Numbered from the stretch's first letter, positions 13,752-22,038 are shown. The stretch is 37,157 bases of DNA from Actinomycetes bacterium (GCA_021827485.1 JAKAVM010000030.1:1-37157), one strand, 5' to 3'. Notes: a model not told the origin generated them from the letters alone. Numbers and translations are program-made.

Positions 13752-14908
13752 GCACGACCCCGACTCCGCGTCTCCCGCAGGCGGTGGGCCCGGAGCCATG
13801 GGGTGAGATCGGGGGAAGGAGCTGGAGCCACTGGGACCTGTGGTACTGTGCGGTGGCCGTTGCCGATCATAACGGGAGTTTCGATCAGCTAGAGGAGCGA
13901 CTGGTCGGCCAGCTGCAGGACCGCACCAGCGGCCGCGAAGACACCGAGTCTAAGCTCAGCCACTTGGCCGATCTCCGGGCCCGGCTCGACGATGTCGGTC
14001 TGGTCCCGGGCGACCTTGCCACTCCCGAAGCCCTTGCCGAACGAGGTTTCCTCGCCAAGGCCCGCAAGAAGCTGGCGGTACGTTACCTCCAGGGTCGGGC
14101 CAAGACTCCGGCGATGATCGACACACCGCGGGTCCGGCTGGAACGGCGGTCGCGCAACGGGCACTGGGATTCTTTCCCGGTGAACCCAGACCACTACTAC
14201 CGCTCCTTCCGTCGCGACGTCGAGGTGAAGGACTTCGTGTCGGAGAATCGGAGCTTCTCGGTCGTGCGCCGGATCGAAGAACGGCTCGAGTCGCTCGACG
14301 AGGTGGGACTGGCGGTCGTTCAACGTCTCGCCCTCTACCGAGCGTTTCATACGGCTGGCCTGGAACTCGCCGACCGGGCCGACGACTCGTTCGGCAAGGT
14401 TGGCGAAATGCGGAGCGAGGCATGGCACACGTACCTCGGCATCGACTGGCAGGCGGCCGGGATGTCACCCGAGGACTACTGGGCAGACCTGTGTGATCTG
14501 GTCGTCTTCGAGGACTACGGCCTGGGGTTCGAAGAGGAGACCCTGCCGTGGAGCCAGGTCTCGAACGAGCAGGTTGGGCTCGTCGAGCGGTTACTACAGG
14601 CGCTCGAGGTCGAGTGTCGCGCCTTTCACCTTGACTATCCGGCCGATAACGCGCTTGAGCAGCTGGCCTGGCTGGCCGTGACCAGCCAGTGCTTCACCCG
14701 CTATGTGGAGGTGGCTTCACGTCTCGGGACCAGGCACTGGCGGGTGGTGGAAACGCTAGCCGAGTCGGCGCTACGCTCAAGGCGAAGTGATCTTGCCGTC
14801 GAGATTTTCCGAGCGGCAGACCGACCGGGGTGGCACCAGAAGTTGCTCCGAGAGAGCTGCCTGTCGCTCACCGGGGTAGCCATCGGCGACACAGTTGAGT
14901 CCCAATGA
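13748..14908 (+). CDS. hypothetical protein paired with the pRiA4b-like gene
   Basis: 386 residues from a GTG overlapping the previous stop. I do not recognise a family. The first 120 residues look helical and charged. A central region (RVRLERRSRNGHWDSFPVNP, then YYRSFRRDVEV) and a tryptophan-rich segment (EAWHTYLGIDWQAAGMSPED) are followed by an all-helical, repeat-like C-terminal part with FRAADRPGWHQKLLRESCLS. Its last codons (TVESQ, stop) lie within copy 3 of the dispersed repeat. Its original C-terminus may therefore have been replaced. The operon structure and high GC match the preceding gene; the two were probably acquired together. Confidence 0.6.
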   Translation: MSTTPTPRLPQAVGPEPWGEIGGRSWSHWDLWYCAVAVADHNGSFDQLEERLVGQLQDRTSGREDTESKLSHLADLRARLDDVGLVPGDLATPEALAERGFLAKARKKLAVRYLQGRAKTPAMIDTPRVRLERRSRNGHWDSFPVNPDHYYRSFRRDVEVKDFVSENRSFSVVRRIEERLESLDEVGLAVVQRLALYRAFHTAGLELADRADDSFGKVGEMRSEAWHTYLGIDWQAAGMSPEDYWADLCDLVVFEDYGLGFEEETLPWSQVSNEQVGLVERLLQALEVECRAFHLDYPADNALEQLAWLAVTSQCFTRYVEVASRLGTRHWRVVETLAESALRSRRSDLAVEIFRAADRPGWHQKLLRESCLSLTGVAIGDTVESQ

Positions 14909-15044
14909 GTAGTGTATTATCTGGTGAAGTAAAGTAGCTGAGATGCCCCACCGAATAAGTATCGCCCCAAGAGATAGTTCTCCGATAGGTCCAGGATGTC
15001 TGCGAGTAGTTCGAGTAGTTCCAATTCTGTGAGACTCTCAGGCA
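14893..15044. repeat. dispersed repeat, copy 3 (about 150 bp)
   Basis: Starts AGTTGAGTCCCAATGAG and aligns with copies 1 and 2 through gtccagg, tctgcgag and ttccaattctgtgag. It supplies the final codons and stop of the plus-strand gene ending at 14908. It touches the stop codon of the minus-strand fic gene (15038-15040) at its other side, so it fills the whole space between two convergent genes. The minus-strand frame seen in copies 1 and 2 is present but interrupted by a stop. Confidence 0.72.
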
Positions 15045-16225
15045 AATGGATCCGAATCATCTTGAGGATTCCGTGAAGCGATGATCTCTTGTCGCAGGCG
15101 CCTCAATCCGGAACTTGCACGGTAGTAGCGTCCCCGTTTTTGCCCATGGGACACCAATAGACCTGCCTCTACAAGGAAACGCAGGTCCCTGGTTGCAACC
15201 GCTTCGCTAATTGTTTCCTCTGCCGACTCCTCAAAGATAGCTCGGTAAGTAGCATTCCTCACACGAAATCCCATGGATGCGTCCCAAAGAACCGGGATAG
15301 TCCGCTCGGGTAGCTCCCGCTTGGATACAATTCGTTCAAGCCTGTCCCATAGCTGCTCGCTTTCCTTTACGCGCCTTAGGAGAGTCTTAGCCTGGCGCAG
15401 GTGTGCGGTAATGACGAAACGTATCCATGCCCTTGTGTCTCTATCAGGACTCCATGCTCCGCCACCCACCTGCCTAAGCACTTTGTAGTATGTCTCGGTG
15501 TTGCGGCCAAGATATTCCTCTATACTGCAAAAGACAGGGGAAAGTATGCCTTCGCGCGCAAGCACCAGTGTCTGCAGGCAACGACCCATTCTGCCGTTGC
15601 CATCTCGAAATGGATGCACCATAACGAGGTTCAGATGCGCCATTGCCGCCATTACCATCGGCAGGGTATCGTCTACGTCGTTCAAGTCCTCGACTAGTTT
15701 GCGCATAAGTATCTGGACAAGATCTACATCCGGACCTTCGTACACAATCTCTTCAGTTTCATCATTTCGAACATAGATCGCTCCGGAACGCCACAAGCCC
15801 GGACGGTTTCTTAGATCATAGCTCGTCATCATAAAGTGCAAACTCTTCAGAAGTTGCTCGCTGTAATTGAAATCTACATCTTCTGCTAGCTGAAGTACAT
15901 ACGTCATTGCGTCCCGGTAACCTTTGAGTGCCAGCTGGGTTTCTTCGTTGGCATCAAGAGGCTCTTCACCTAGGTTGATAGCTGCAGCGTCATCAAGAAG
16001 AGCATCATAGCCTTCGATGCTGTTCGAACCCTGGACCGCACGCGCAAACTGCATTCGTCTAAGCGACCCAGACCACCGCTTAGGTTCACGGAGATGAAAG
16101 CGGAGTTTCACTTTGAGGTCATCTATCTGCTGAAGTACGTGGAGCTCCACCTCGTCGAGCTTCGGGCTGCGAAACAACGCGGTAGTTATTTTGTTATTTT
16201 CCATTATGATATAGGAATATATCAT
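15038..16225 (-). CDS. Fic-domain protein (AMP-transferase type) with internal inhibitory helix
   Basis: 395 residues from 16225, or 388 from the ATG at 16204 (MENNKITTALF), which I slightly prefer. The Fic motif is HPFRDGNGRMGR (204-215), with catalytic His204 and all anchor residues intact. The inhibitory motif SNSIEG (67-72, S/TxxxEG) marks it as a class II, self-inhibited Fic protein. LWRSGAIYVRN forms the flap region, and a winged-helix C-terminal domain (about 300-390) is typical of this subgroup. It probably transfers AMP to a target protein. A perfect palindrome lies at the start codons. It is convergent with the pRiA4b-linked pair. Confidence 0.92.
   Translation of the reverse strand: MIYSYIIMENNKITTALFRSPKLDEVELHVLQQIDDLKVKLRFHLREPKRWSGSLRRMQFARAVQGSNSIEGYDALLDDAAAINLGEEPLDANEETQLALKGYRDAMTYVLQLAEDVDFNYSEQLLKSLHFMMTSYDLRNRPGLWRSGAIYVRNDETEEIVYEGPDVDLVQILMRKLVEDLNDVDDTLPMVMAAMAHLNLVMVHPFRDGNGRMGRCLQTLVLAREGILSPVFCSIEEYLGRNTETYYKVLRQVGGGAWSPDRDTRAWIRFVITAHLRQAKTLLRRVKESEQLWDRLERIVSKRELPERTIPVLWDASMGFRVRNATYRAIFEESAEETISEAVATRDLRFLVEAGLLVSHGQKRGRYYRASSGLRRLRQEIIASRNPQDDSDPFA
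16206..16225. promoter_or_regulatory. 20-bp palindrome at the fic start
   Basis: ATGATATA-GGAA-TATATCAT forms perfect 8-base arms around a four-base centre, between the two possible fic start codons. No ribosome site is visible upstream of either ATG. The palindrome is likely an operator, possibly bound by the winged-helix C-terminal domain of Fic itself. Confidence 0.5.
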
Positions 16226-16347
16226 ATATGATAATGGTTAATAACTAACTATTAGGCATAAAAGTAGGTCCCCAACCAGGATGTTATCGAAAATTTACAT
16301 GAATAACGGGGTTTTGCTTTTTGATTCCGGTGGCATAACGTGAACAA

Positions 16348-16542
16348 TTGCTAAATGCTACTGAGTCCTTTTTGCACGCAATTTCGCACACAACTGGAAA
16401 TATAACAGTCGGCCATTACAGCACCGACCATGAGGAGCTGTTTGCCCTGGGATCTGACGGCTCTGTGTGGCACGATTGGTTCGATGCTGGACCGGGCAAC
16501 GGATGGTCGGGTTGGGGTTCCTTAGGAAGCCCAAGTGGCTAA
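16348..16542 (+). pseudogene. fragment of a PLL/tectonin-type beta-propeller lectin
   Basis: A 64-residue frame with a TTG start holds one propeller blade: HYSTDHEELFALGSDGSVWH, followed by DWFDAGPGNGWSGW and SLG. This repeat occurs in secreted or cell-surface lectin-like propellers, which need several blades. A single blade without signal peptide is likely a remnant. Its 5' side is the second copy of the block at 13031-13110, so it was probably joined to that sequence by duplication. The stretch 16543-16773 holds nothing I recognise. Confidence 0.45.
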
Positions 16543-16773
16543 TTTTGTAGTAACAATTCAGGACCCCCCGGTCTATTTTCGTAAGTAATAATCGCATCCA
16601 CTTTACTTCCTAAGATTTCTCTATCGTAGCTCGGCTATTTGTGGCTTGCGTTGAAAATTGTTGCAAAACATTTGCGCTTCGTGCATGGTTATCGGTATGA
16701 GATATATACGGTCGAGCGTCAGAAGTAACAGGCCAATTTCTGCTTTCACTTTCCCCCAAGGGATGGACTCGGC

Positions 16774-17046
16774 CTATTCCTGAGTGGCAGCTCGTACCTC
16801 GGCCAGATGTTTCAGCTGTTCAAGATCGTCCATTTCAATCACGGCAGCAACTCGTTTCCCGTGCCGGTAAATCAGGTGTTCTGCAATGCGCTGTTGTCGG
16901 CATTCTGGTGCCGCGACAACATAGTAGCTTGCTGACCGAGTACGATACTGTAGCAATCGGCGAAAAGCCCCAAGGGGTCGCTTGCCGCCAATGCTGCGAA
17001 TGGGGAATTTCGGTGAGCAGCTCCGGGGAATTTGGATAAGCGCCAT
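16774..17046 (-). pseudogene. degenerate Phd/YefM-like antitoxin
   Basis: 90 residues from the ATG at 17046, which has a strong ribosome site (AAGGAGG). The C-terminal part (HLIYRHGKRVAAVIEMDDLE) matches the core of Phd/YefM antitoxins. The middle part (about residues 20-50) does not fit the family and looks frameshifted. The start MALIQIPRSCS is duplicated at 12132. No toxin gene follows. I regard it as a decayed antitoxin that may still be translated. Confidence 0.5.
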
Positions 17047-17063
17047 CAGAAAACCTCCTTTAC

Positions 17064-17642
17064 GTGATCAAACATCTCTGGTACGCTCATCGGGTGCGCC
17101 CCGTCGAGACTGTCTTCACTATCGGGTGGGGAGCTTTCTGGTTGTACTGGCTCGTGGCAGCCTTCTTCATGAAGAAGGGTAAGGTTCCTTGGTCAAAAGA
17201 GTTGAGGATCAGAGCCCTGATCGCTCTCGTTGTTGTGATCCTAGTCCGTCTCGGGGTCTTTCGGGGCCACGCCCTCAACACGGACGTTTGGCGCTCGGCC
17301 CTCGGGCTTGGTCTATTTGTGCTCGGGCTGGGGTTTGCCACCTGGGCCCGCGTGTACATAGGGCGCAACTGGGGGTCACCGATGACGCAAAAAGGCGAGC
17401 CAGAGCTCGTTACGAGCGGCCCTTACCGCCTGGTCCGCCACCCGATCTACGCGGGCATCCTGACCGCGGGGGCTGGCACTGGCGTGGCGCTGAGTTGGCA
17501 GTGGCTGATTGCCGTGGGCCTTGCCGGAACCTATTTCCTTTACAGTGCAATCGTTGAGGAGCGTTACCTCACCCAGCAGTTTCCCGACACCTACTCGGCG
17601 TACAGGGACTCCACCAAGATGCTCGTGCCGTTCATCTTCTGA
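17064..17642 (+). CDS. isoprenylcysteine carboxyl methyltransferase-like membrane protein
   Basis: 192 residues from a GTG. Four to five hydrophobic segments are seen (about residues 18-36, 52-66, 78-98 and 140-165). The family signature is GPYRLVRHPIYAGIL near residue 120, followed by EERYLTQQFPDTYSAYRDST, the SAM-binding C-terminal region of ICMT-like methyltransferases. Bacterial members methylate small or unknown substrates rather than prenylated proteins. The start is uncertain: no ribosome site lies before it, and the aaaggaggt in this gap belongs to the opposite-strand gene. Confidence 0.85.
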   Translation: MIKHLWYAHRVRPVETVFTIGWGAFWLYWLVAAFFMKKGKVPWSKELRIRALIALVVVILVRLGVFRGHALNTDVWRSALGLGLFVLGLGFATWARVYIGRNWGSPMTQKGEPELVTSGPYRLVRHPIYAGILTAGAGTGVALSWQWLIAVGLAGTYFLYSAIVEERYLTQQFPDTYSAYRDSTKMLVPFIF

Positions 17643-17717
17643 ACTAGTCGGTCAAGGTCGGTTTGTATTTTGAGCAAACTGCGAGCGCAGGCCCCCGGGC
17701 GCTGTAATCATCTCGCA

Positions 17718-18860
17718 TCAAATCTCAATTCCCAAGAATCCAAGTGCATTAGTTGGGTTAATAACTTGCCACTCAGTATCCGTTGGGTACGCTTCAAGCC
17801 AGTTTGAAGGGGGAGCGACTGATTGACTGTTCCACTTTATTTCAAAAGCAAAAAGCTTGCCTTCTCTCTCTTCAATCAAATCAATTTCTTGTTGGTTCCA
17901 GGTTCTCCAGAAATATTGATTTGCGTAGAGGTTTGCATATGCACGTAGCTTCAAGCGTTCGACAATGACGAAATTCTCCCACAGTTGACCAACATCGTTT
18001 CTTATCTCAAGTCGATTGAAATTATTGATAACCGCGTTGCGGATACCCGTGTCATAAAAGTAGTATTTTGCCTTTTTTGTTACTTCGCTTCTTAGATTCC
18101 TGCTGAATCCTCCAAGACGAAAAATTACAAATGATTTCTCTAGAAGATTGAGATATCGAGCAACTGTATTTTTGTCGATTCCTAGTGATGAACCAAGTTC
18201 GGTATGTGAAACTTCGTTTCCCACTTGGTAGGCTAACAGGACAAGAAGTTGAAGGAGCATATGAGATCCTTTTACCTCTTGAAAAGCGAGAATATCTTGA
18301 AGAAGGTAAGAGTCGATAAGTTCGCGTAGGTACTCAGATCGTTCTTGGTTATCAATGGCAGTAATCGAATCTGGATACATGCCATATATCAAGAGATTCG
18401 GCAAGTAATCTTGAAATGCTTTATAAGGTATCATCTCGTTCGCAAGCAGTTCACTAAGTGCTATCGGATAAAGATATTTGGTAATTTTTCTACCTGTGAG
18501 CGGCTCGCCAATTTGACCAGCCAAGTCAAATGATGATGACCCAGTAACAACCAGTGAAAGGTTTGGCAAAGTATCATTTATTAGCTTCAAAGTTTGTCCA
18601 ATATTGGGTATGAATTGTGCTTCATCTATAGCAAGAACTGAAGCTGGCCCAAGAAATGGCCTAATTAGGCTACTTTCAGCAACTCCAAATGCATGTTGCG
18701 TGCTGAGTTCATCACCTCTGTAAAAAGCTACTTTTGCATTGCATTGGGAAATATAGTCAGTTAGAAGTGTTGTCTTGCCAACGCGTCGAGGACCAAAGAT
18801 AATCAAGGTCTTTCCCGGAGACAGTTCTTGCTCAATGTTAAGGTACCTCTGAATCTTCAT
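17718..18860 (-). CDS. ATPase with DUF4143 domain (AAA, archaeal-type ATPase family)
   Basis: 380 residues. Walker A is GPRRVGKTTLL (23-33) and Walker B is SVLAIDEAQF (about 73-82). Sensor 1 is LVVTGSSSFDL. The C-terminal half contains a winged helix (HTELGSSLGIDKNTVARYLNLLE) and the DUF4143 nuclease-like end: YFYDTGIRNAVINNF, then GQLWENFVIVERLK, with QQEIDLIEE and FAFEIKW resembling a D-ExK site. These proteins are common in genomic islands; the function is not established. AT content is higher than in the ClC gene next to it. A repeated CACTGAAATAT sequence lies upstream. Confidence 0.88.
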   Translation of the reverse strand: MKIQRYLNIEQELSPGKTLIIFGPRRVGKTTLLTDYISQCNAKVAFYRGDELSTQHAFGVAESSLIRPFLGPASVLAIDEAQFIPNIGQTLKLINDTLPNLSLVVTGSSSFDLAGQIGEPLTGRKITKYLYPIALSELLANEMIPYKAFQDYLPNLLIYGMYPDSITAIDNQERSEYLRELIDSYLLQDILAFQEVKGSHMLLQLLVLLAYQVGNEVSHTELGSSLGIDKNTVARYLNLLEKSFVIFRLGGFSRNLRSEVTKKAKYYFYDTGIRNAVINNFNRLEIRNDVGQLWENFVIVERLKLRAYANLYANQYFWRTWNQQEIDLIEEREGKLFAFEIKWNSQSVAPPSNWLEAYPTDTEWQVINPTNALGFLGIEI

Positions 18861-18882
18861 TCAACCAGTATAGCAGCTAATT

Positions 18883-18939
18883 CACTGAAATATTATAAAT
18901 ATAGTGAAGTCCGATCACTGAAATATGATGATTACAGTG
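18883..18939. promoter_or_regulatory. repeated operator-like boxes upstream of the DUF4143 ATPase
   Basis: CACTGAAATAT occurs at 18883-18893 and 18916-18926, 33 bases (three helical turns) apart. Each box faces an inverted partner: TAGTG at 18902-18906 and CAGTG at 18935-18939. A further CACTATAAT lies at about 18950. The AT-rich sequence between them includes a possible -10. The arrangement suggests cooperative binding, perhaps by the winged helix of the ATPase itself. Confidence 0.45.
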
Positions 18940-18978
18940 AGTATCAATCACTATAATAAGGGTAAGATTTCCTCTTGA

Positions 18979-20301
18979 TTACTTGCCAGCCGCCGAGTCT
19001 GCCCGGGTCCGAAGCTGGGAGCGGTAGATGCTGTCATCGGAGCGGCCGACGATAAACCAAGCGATAGCAACGGCGATCATTGCGGGACCAAGCAGCGCTA
19101 TACTGCCGGTCATTTGGGCCACCATTAACATAACGGCTATCGGTGCCCTGGAGATTCCTCCAAATAGCGCCATCATTCCAACGATGACAAACGGGGCCGG
19201 ATCATGCCCGACGCCCGGTGCGAATGGTTCCAATACCCGCCACACAGCCAGGCCGGTAAACGCACCAATTACCATTCCTGGCCCGAACACGCCCCCGGAG
19301 CCCCCGGTGCCGATTGACAGGCCGGTGGCTAGGATCCGGGCCAAAGGCAGGGCTAAGATGATGAGCAATGGGGTGTGGAGCAGCTCGTTCCCAAGTCCTT
19401 TTTGAATCCATCCATATCCTGTGCCGAGGACTTCGGGGAGTCCGAGGGCTATCAGCCCAACCAGTAATCCACCAAGTGCTGGGCGTAACTTTTTGGAGAA
19501 CGGAAGACGATTGGAGAGGCGAACGATCCCGTAGAAGGACTTGGAGTATGCAAGTCCAAGGCCCCCGGCCAAAAAACCAATCACGGCAAACCAGACCAGT
19601 TGGATCGGCTGGTGGAAGTGATAACCACCGGGGATAGCGAATAGCGGTTTGTAGCCGAAGACGGCGCCGAATACGCAATAGGCGATAATAGAGGCAAAGA
19701 TACCCGGCAGCAATGCCTCATACTCAAAGTCATCGCGATAGACAATCTCGGCGGCGAGGACCGCCCCACCGAGAGGGGCGCTAAAGATGGCACCGATTCC
19801 CGACCCAATCCCGACCGACACTGCAATTCGGCCGTCTTCAGGCGACAGGTCGAGCACACGGGCGAGTAAGGAACCAAAACCTGCGCTGATTTGGGCGGTG
19901 GGCCCCTCTCGGCCGCCGGAGCCTCCTGACCCGATTGTTAGCGCTGATGCGAAGATTTTTACTATTACTGTACGCAGACGGATGCCGCGCGGATTGTGAT
20001 GAACCGCGTCAATAGCCGCGTCGGTTCCGTGACCCTCAGCCGCCGGTGCCCAGGTAAAGACTAGGAATCCCGAGATCAATGCCCCCAACGTTACGACTAG
20101 CGGTATCGTCCATGCCCTCACAAAGTGGGCTGAGCCGGCAGAGTTGCCTTCTCCTGCAGGCGTCGGAACGTGATAGCCAGCGAGGACTCCCAGAAAAAGA
20201 TGGGTCGAGATGCGTAGTGCCTCGTAGAACACCACCGCTCCCAGTCCGGCAATAACACCGATCACCGAGCCGAGGATCAACCATTTTGGCAGATACGACA
20301 T
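18979..20301 (-). CDS. ClC-family chloride channel or H+/Cl- transporter
   Basis: 440 residues from the ATG at 20301 (MSYLPKWLILGS). A TTG at 20394 would add 31 residues, but these fall within a direct-repeat region and are not ClC-like. Ten or more membrane helices are visible. Filter motifs are GSGGSGGREGPTAQI, with the gating Glu in GREGP, GSGIGAIFSAPLGGA, and GTGGSGGVFGPGMVIG near the C-terminus. There is no CBS domain pair, as usual for short bacterial ClC proteins. The protein moves chloride or fluoride-like anions across the membrane; channel or antiporter cannot be decided by eye. In an acidophile it could help acid resistance. Confidence 0.93.
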   Translation of the reverse strand: MSYLPKWLILGSVIGVIAGLGAVVFYEALRISTHLFLGVLAGYHVPTPAGEGNSAGSAHFVRAWTIPLVVTLGALISGFLVFTWAPAAEGHGTDAAIDAVHHNPRGIRLRTVIVKIFASALTIGSGGSGGREGPTAQISAGFGSLLARVLDLSPEDGRIAVSVGIGSGIGAIFSAPLGGAVLAAEIVYRDDFEYEALLPGIFASIIAYCVFGAVFGYKPLFAIPGGYHFHQPIQLVWFAVIGFLAGGLGLAYSKSFYGIVRLSNRLPFSKKLRPALGGLLVGLIALGLPEVLGTGYGWIQKGLGNELLHTPLLIILALPLARILATGLSIGTGGSGGVFGPGMVIGAFTGLAVWRVLEPFAPGVGHDPAPFVIVGMMALFGGISRAPIAVMLMVAQMTGSIALLGPAMIAVAIAWFIVGRSDDSIYRSQLRTRADSAAGK

Positions 20302-20322
20302 GGAATTGATCCGAGCACCAAG

Positions 20323-20418
20323 CGTGCCAATAAACCGCCGCCCGGTTGCGTTAGTAAACATGTATCGGATCTCTAGCCGCACAGTTCGTGCCAATAAACC
20401 GCCGCCCAGTTGCGTTAG
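20323..20418. repeat. two 32-bp direct repeats upstream of the ClC gene
   Basis: A 32-base sequence starting cgtgccaataaaccgccgcc occurs at 20323-20354 and 20387-20418 with one mismatch, 64 bases apart. Both lie between the ClC start and the end of the GH5 gene. They could be protein-binding sites or a duplication scar. Confidence 0.8.
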
Positions 20419-20424
20419 CGCGCA

Positions 20425-21921
20425 TTACGGGTTACTTTGCGAAATTTCGACGCTAACTCTGGTCGCTCCTGGATTGTTCTTGAGTTGTAAGACTGGGGCA
20501 TTTGCATTTGAGACAATAGTGGCTCCCGATAAAGCAACTGAATATCCAGTGGGGTAAATTAGTTTAGGCAGAGAGATTTGAGTGTATTGACCAGTCTCAA
20601 AATTAGCACATCCACTTGCACAACTAGTCGAGTATTCTAACGTAAATATTTTATCGTTTGGTGAGAAGTTCCATTCAATTGGGGTTCCATCTGTTGTCAT
20701 GGGATAGGGTCTCGCTAAGTCGTCAACCACATTTTGATTGACATTGCCTGACGTTGGAGCATTTGCGATATTGGGAACTACGGTACCATCGAAGCTCCAG
20801 TATGCCCAGCTAACCATAGCGTTATCTGCCTCTAATGCCTCTTGATTGTTAAATGCATCGGATAACGAGTTGCCCCATTCGGTTAGTATCAGCGCAGAGC
20901 CGCTTCGAGCTTGCTGAGCTAGTGCGTTTGCAAAAACAGTTTCTTCTTGAGGTCCGCAAGATGAGTTGACTTGCCCGTTGGTAATTCCCCCATTGTCCTG
21001 GGAGCAAATTGGGTAGACGTGAAAGGCAAAGCCTGTCCCGTAGTCGCCGACATAGCCAAGATTAGTAGGGATACCAACATTGAAGAGCGATGTAGGCTCA
21101 TAGAAGATAAGGTGGTCCGGGTCCACCGACCTTATTGCAGTTATAGATCGATGAATGAAGTTGAGGTATGGTCCGTTGTCAAATCCAGGACAGCCCGTAG
21201 AAGGGTTGAGGCAACTTGGATAAACTGAACCTGGCCAAGGCTCATTCATTATCTCGTACCCCAACACATCGGTATTGCTGGCAAAAGCTGAAGCAACGGC
21301 TGCCAAACCTTGCTGGTAATAGTTCTGAAGTCCATCACCCCATGGCGTTCCGGGCCCCCCGGGTACCGTCGTGTTATTCCAGAAGTTATCGAATGCCGCG
21401 TTGACTGCGGCGTTAAATAAGTAGTTGGCTGGAAATCCATAGTCGTGGTTTGGCATGCCATTTGTCATTGTGGCCCAAGCTGGGAACCCATCTGCTGACG
21501 ATATAATGCTTGACGAATACTCATCTTGATGAAAATCCAAGATAACGTATATTCCAGCTTTGGAAAGTTGATTAACTTGTGAAACAAGCTGATCAATATA
21601 GTTAGTATTGACTTGCCCGGGTGATGGCATCACACCAGCAAAAATTACTCCGAGTCGTACTAGGTTCAGACCCATTGATTGGATCAACGAGATGTCCGAT
21701 GGGCCAAATCCTTCAGCAGCCGGATAGTAAGGAGCCTGTTTGTCAACCATATTTACGCCGTGAAATAACACTACCTGTCCAGACGAGTTTGTAAACCATC
21801 TGCCCACGTGCCATGTGTCGGGCCCCGGAGATGCAGTCGGTGTGGGTACCTGGCTAAAGGTGCACCCGCCAATTAGAACAAAAGCGATAAGCGCCACAAT
21901 TGGCTTCATTTGCCAGCCCAT
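20425..21921 (-). CDS. GH5 endoglycoceramidase-like lipoprotein
   Basis: 498 residues from 21921, or 494 from the ATG at 21909, which gives a cleaner lipoprotein signal (MKPIVALIAFVLIGGC, lipobox Cys16). The catalytic domain has LFHGVNMVDKQAPYYP, then LNLVRLGVIFAGV, the acid/base Glu in YEIMNEPWPG and the nucleophile Glu in LILTEWGN. HGVNMVDK and the PYYP segment point to the endoglycoceramidase subgroup of glycoside hydrolase family 5, which cleaves the glycan from glycolipids. A small beta-sandwich follows the barrel. It is anchored outside the membrane and divergent from another secreted lipoprotein (an esterase), which suggests use of lipid-linked or polymeric substrates. Substrate is inferred. 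Confidence 0.85.
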   Translation of the reverse strand: MGWQMKPIVALIAFVLIGGCTFSQVPTPTASPGPDTWHVGRWFTNSSGQVVLFHGVNMVDKQAPYYPAAEGFGPSDISLIQSMGLNLVRLGVIFAGVMPSPGQVNTNYIDQLVSQVNQLSKAGIYVILDFHQDEYSSSIISSADGFPAWATMTNGMPNHDYGFPANYLFNAAVNAAFDNFWNNTTVPGGPGTPWGDGLQNYYQQGLAAVASAFASNTDVLGYEIMNEPWPGSVYPSCLNPSTGCPGFDNGPYLNFIHRSITAIRSVDPDHLIFYEPTSLFNVGIPTNLGYVGDYGTGFAFHVYPICSQDNGGITNGQVNSSCGPQEETVFANALAQQARSGSALILTEWGNSLSDAFNNQEALEADNAMVSWAYWSFDGTVVPNIANAPTSGNVNQNVVDDLARPYPMTTDGTPIEWNFSPNDKIFTLEYSTSCASGCANFETGQYTQISLPKLIYPTGYSVALSGATIVSNANAPVLQLKNNPGATRVSVEISQSNP

Positions 21922-22038
21922 CTTTTTAGTATATCCTGCAACTTCATATATCTCGCAATCAACCTCCTTGCTACCTAAGATATACCCAGCCAGCCCCTGA
22001 CTTCCGTGTTGGCTGAGAAGTCCGCTACTGTACTTGTC

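Noticed and set aside
13301-14468. Long minus-strand frames opposite the pRiA4b-like and 386-aa genes
   Set aside because: They are opposite-strand shadows of GC-rich coding DNA, with Arg/Ser/Pro-rich nonsense composition.
17643-17717. A terminator hairpin between the convergent ICMT-like and ATPase genes (agcgc...cccgggcgct)
   Set aside because: The stem is short and lacks a T-tract, so it was not listed as a terminator.
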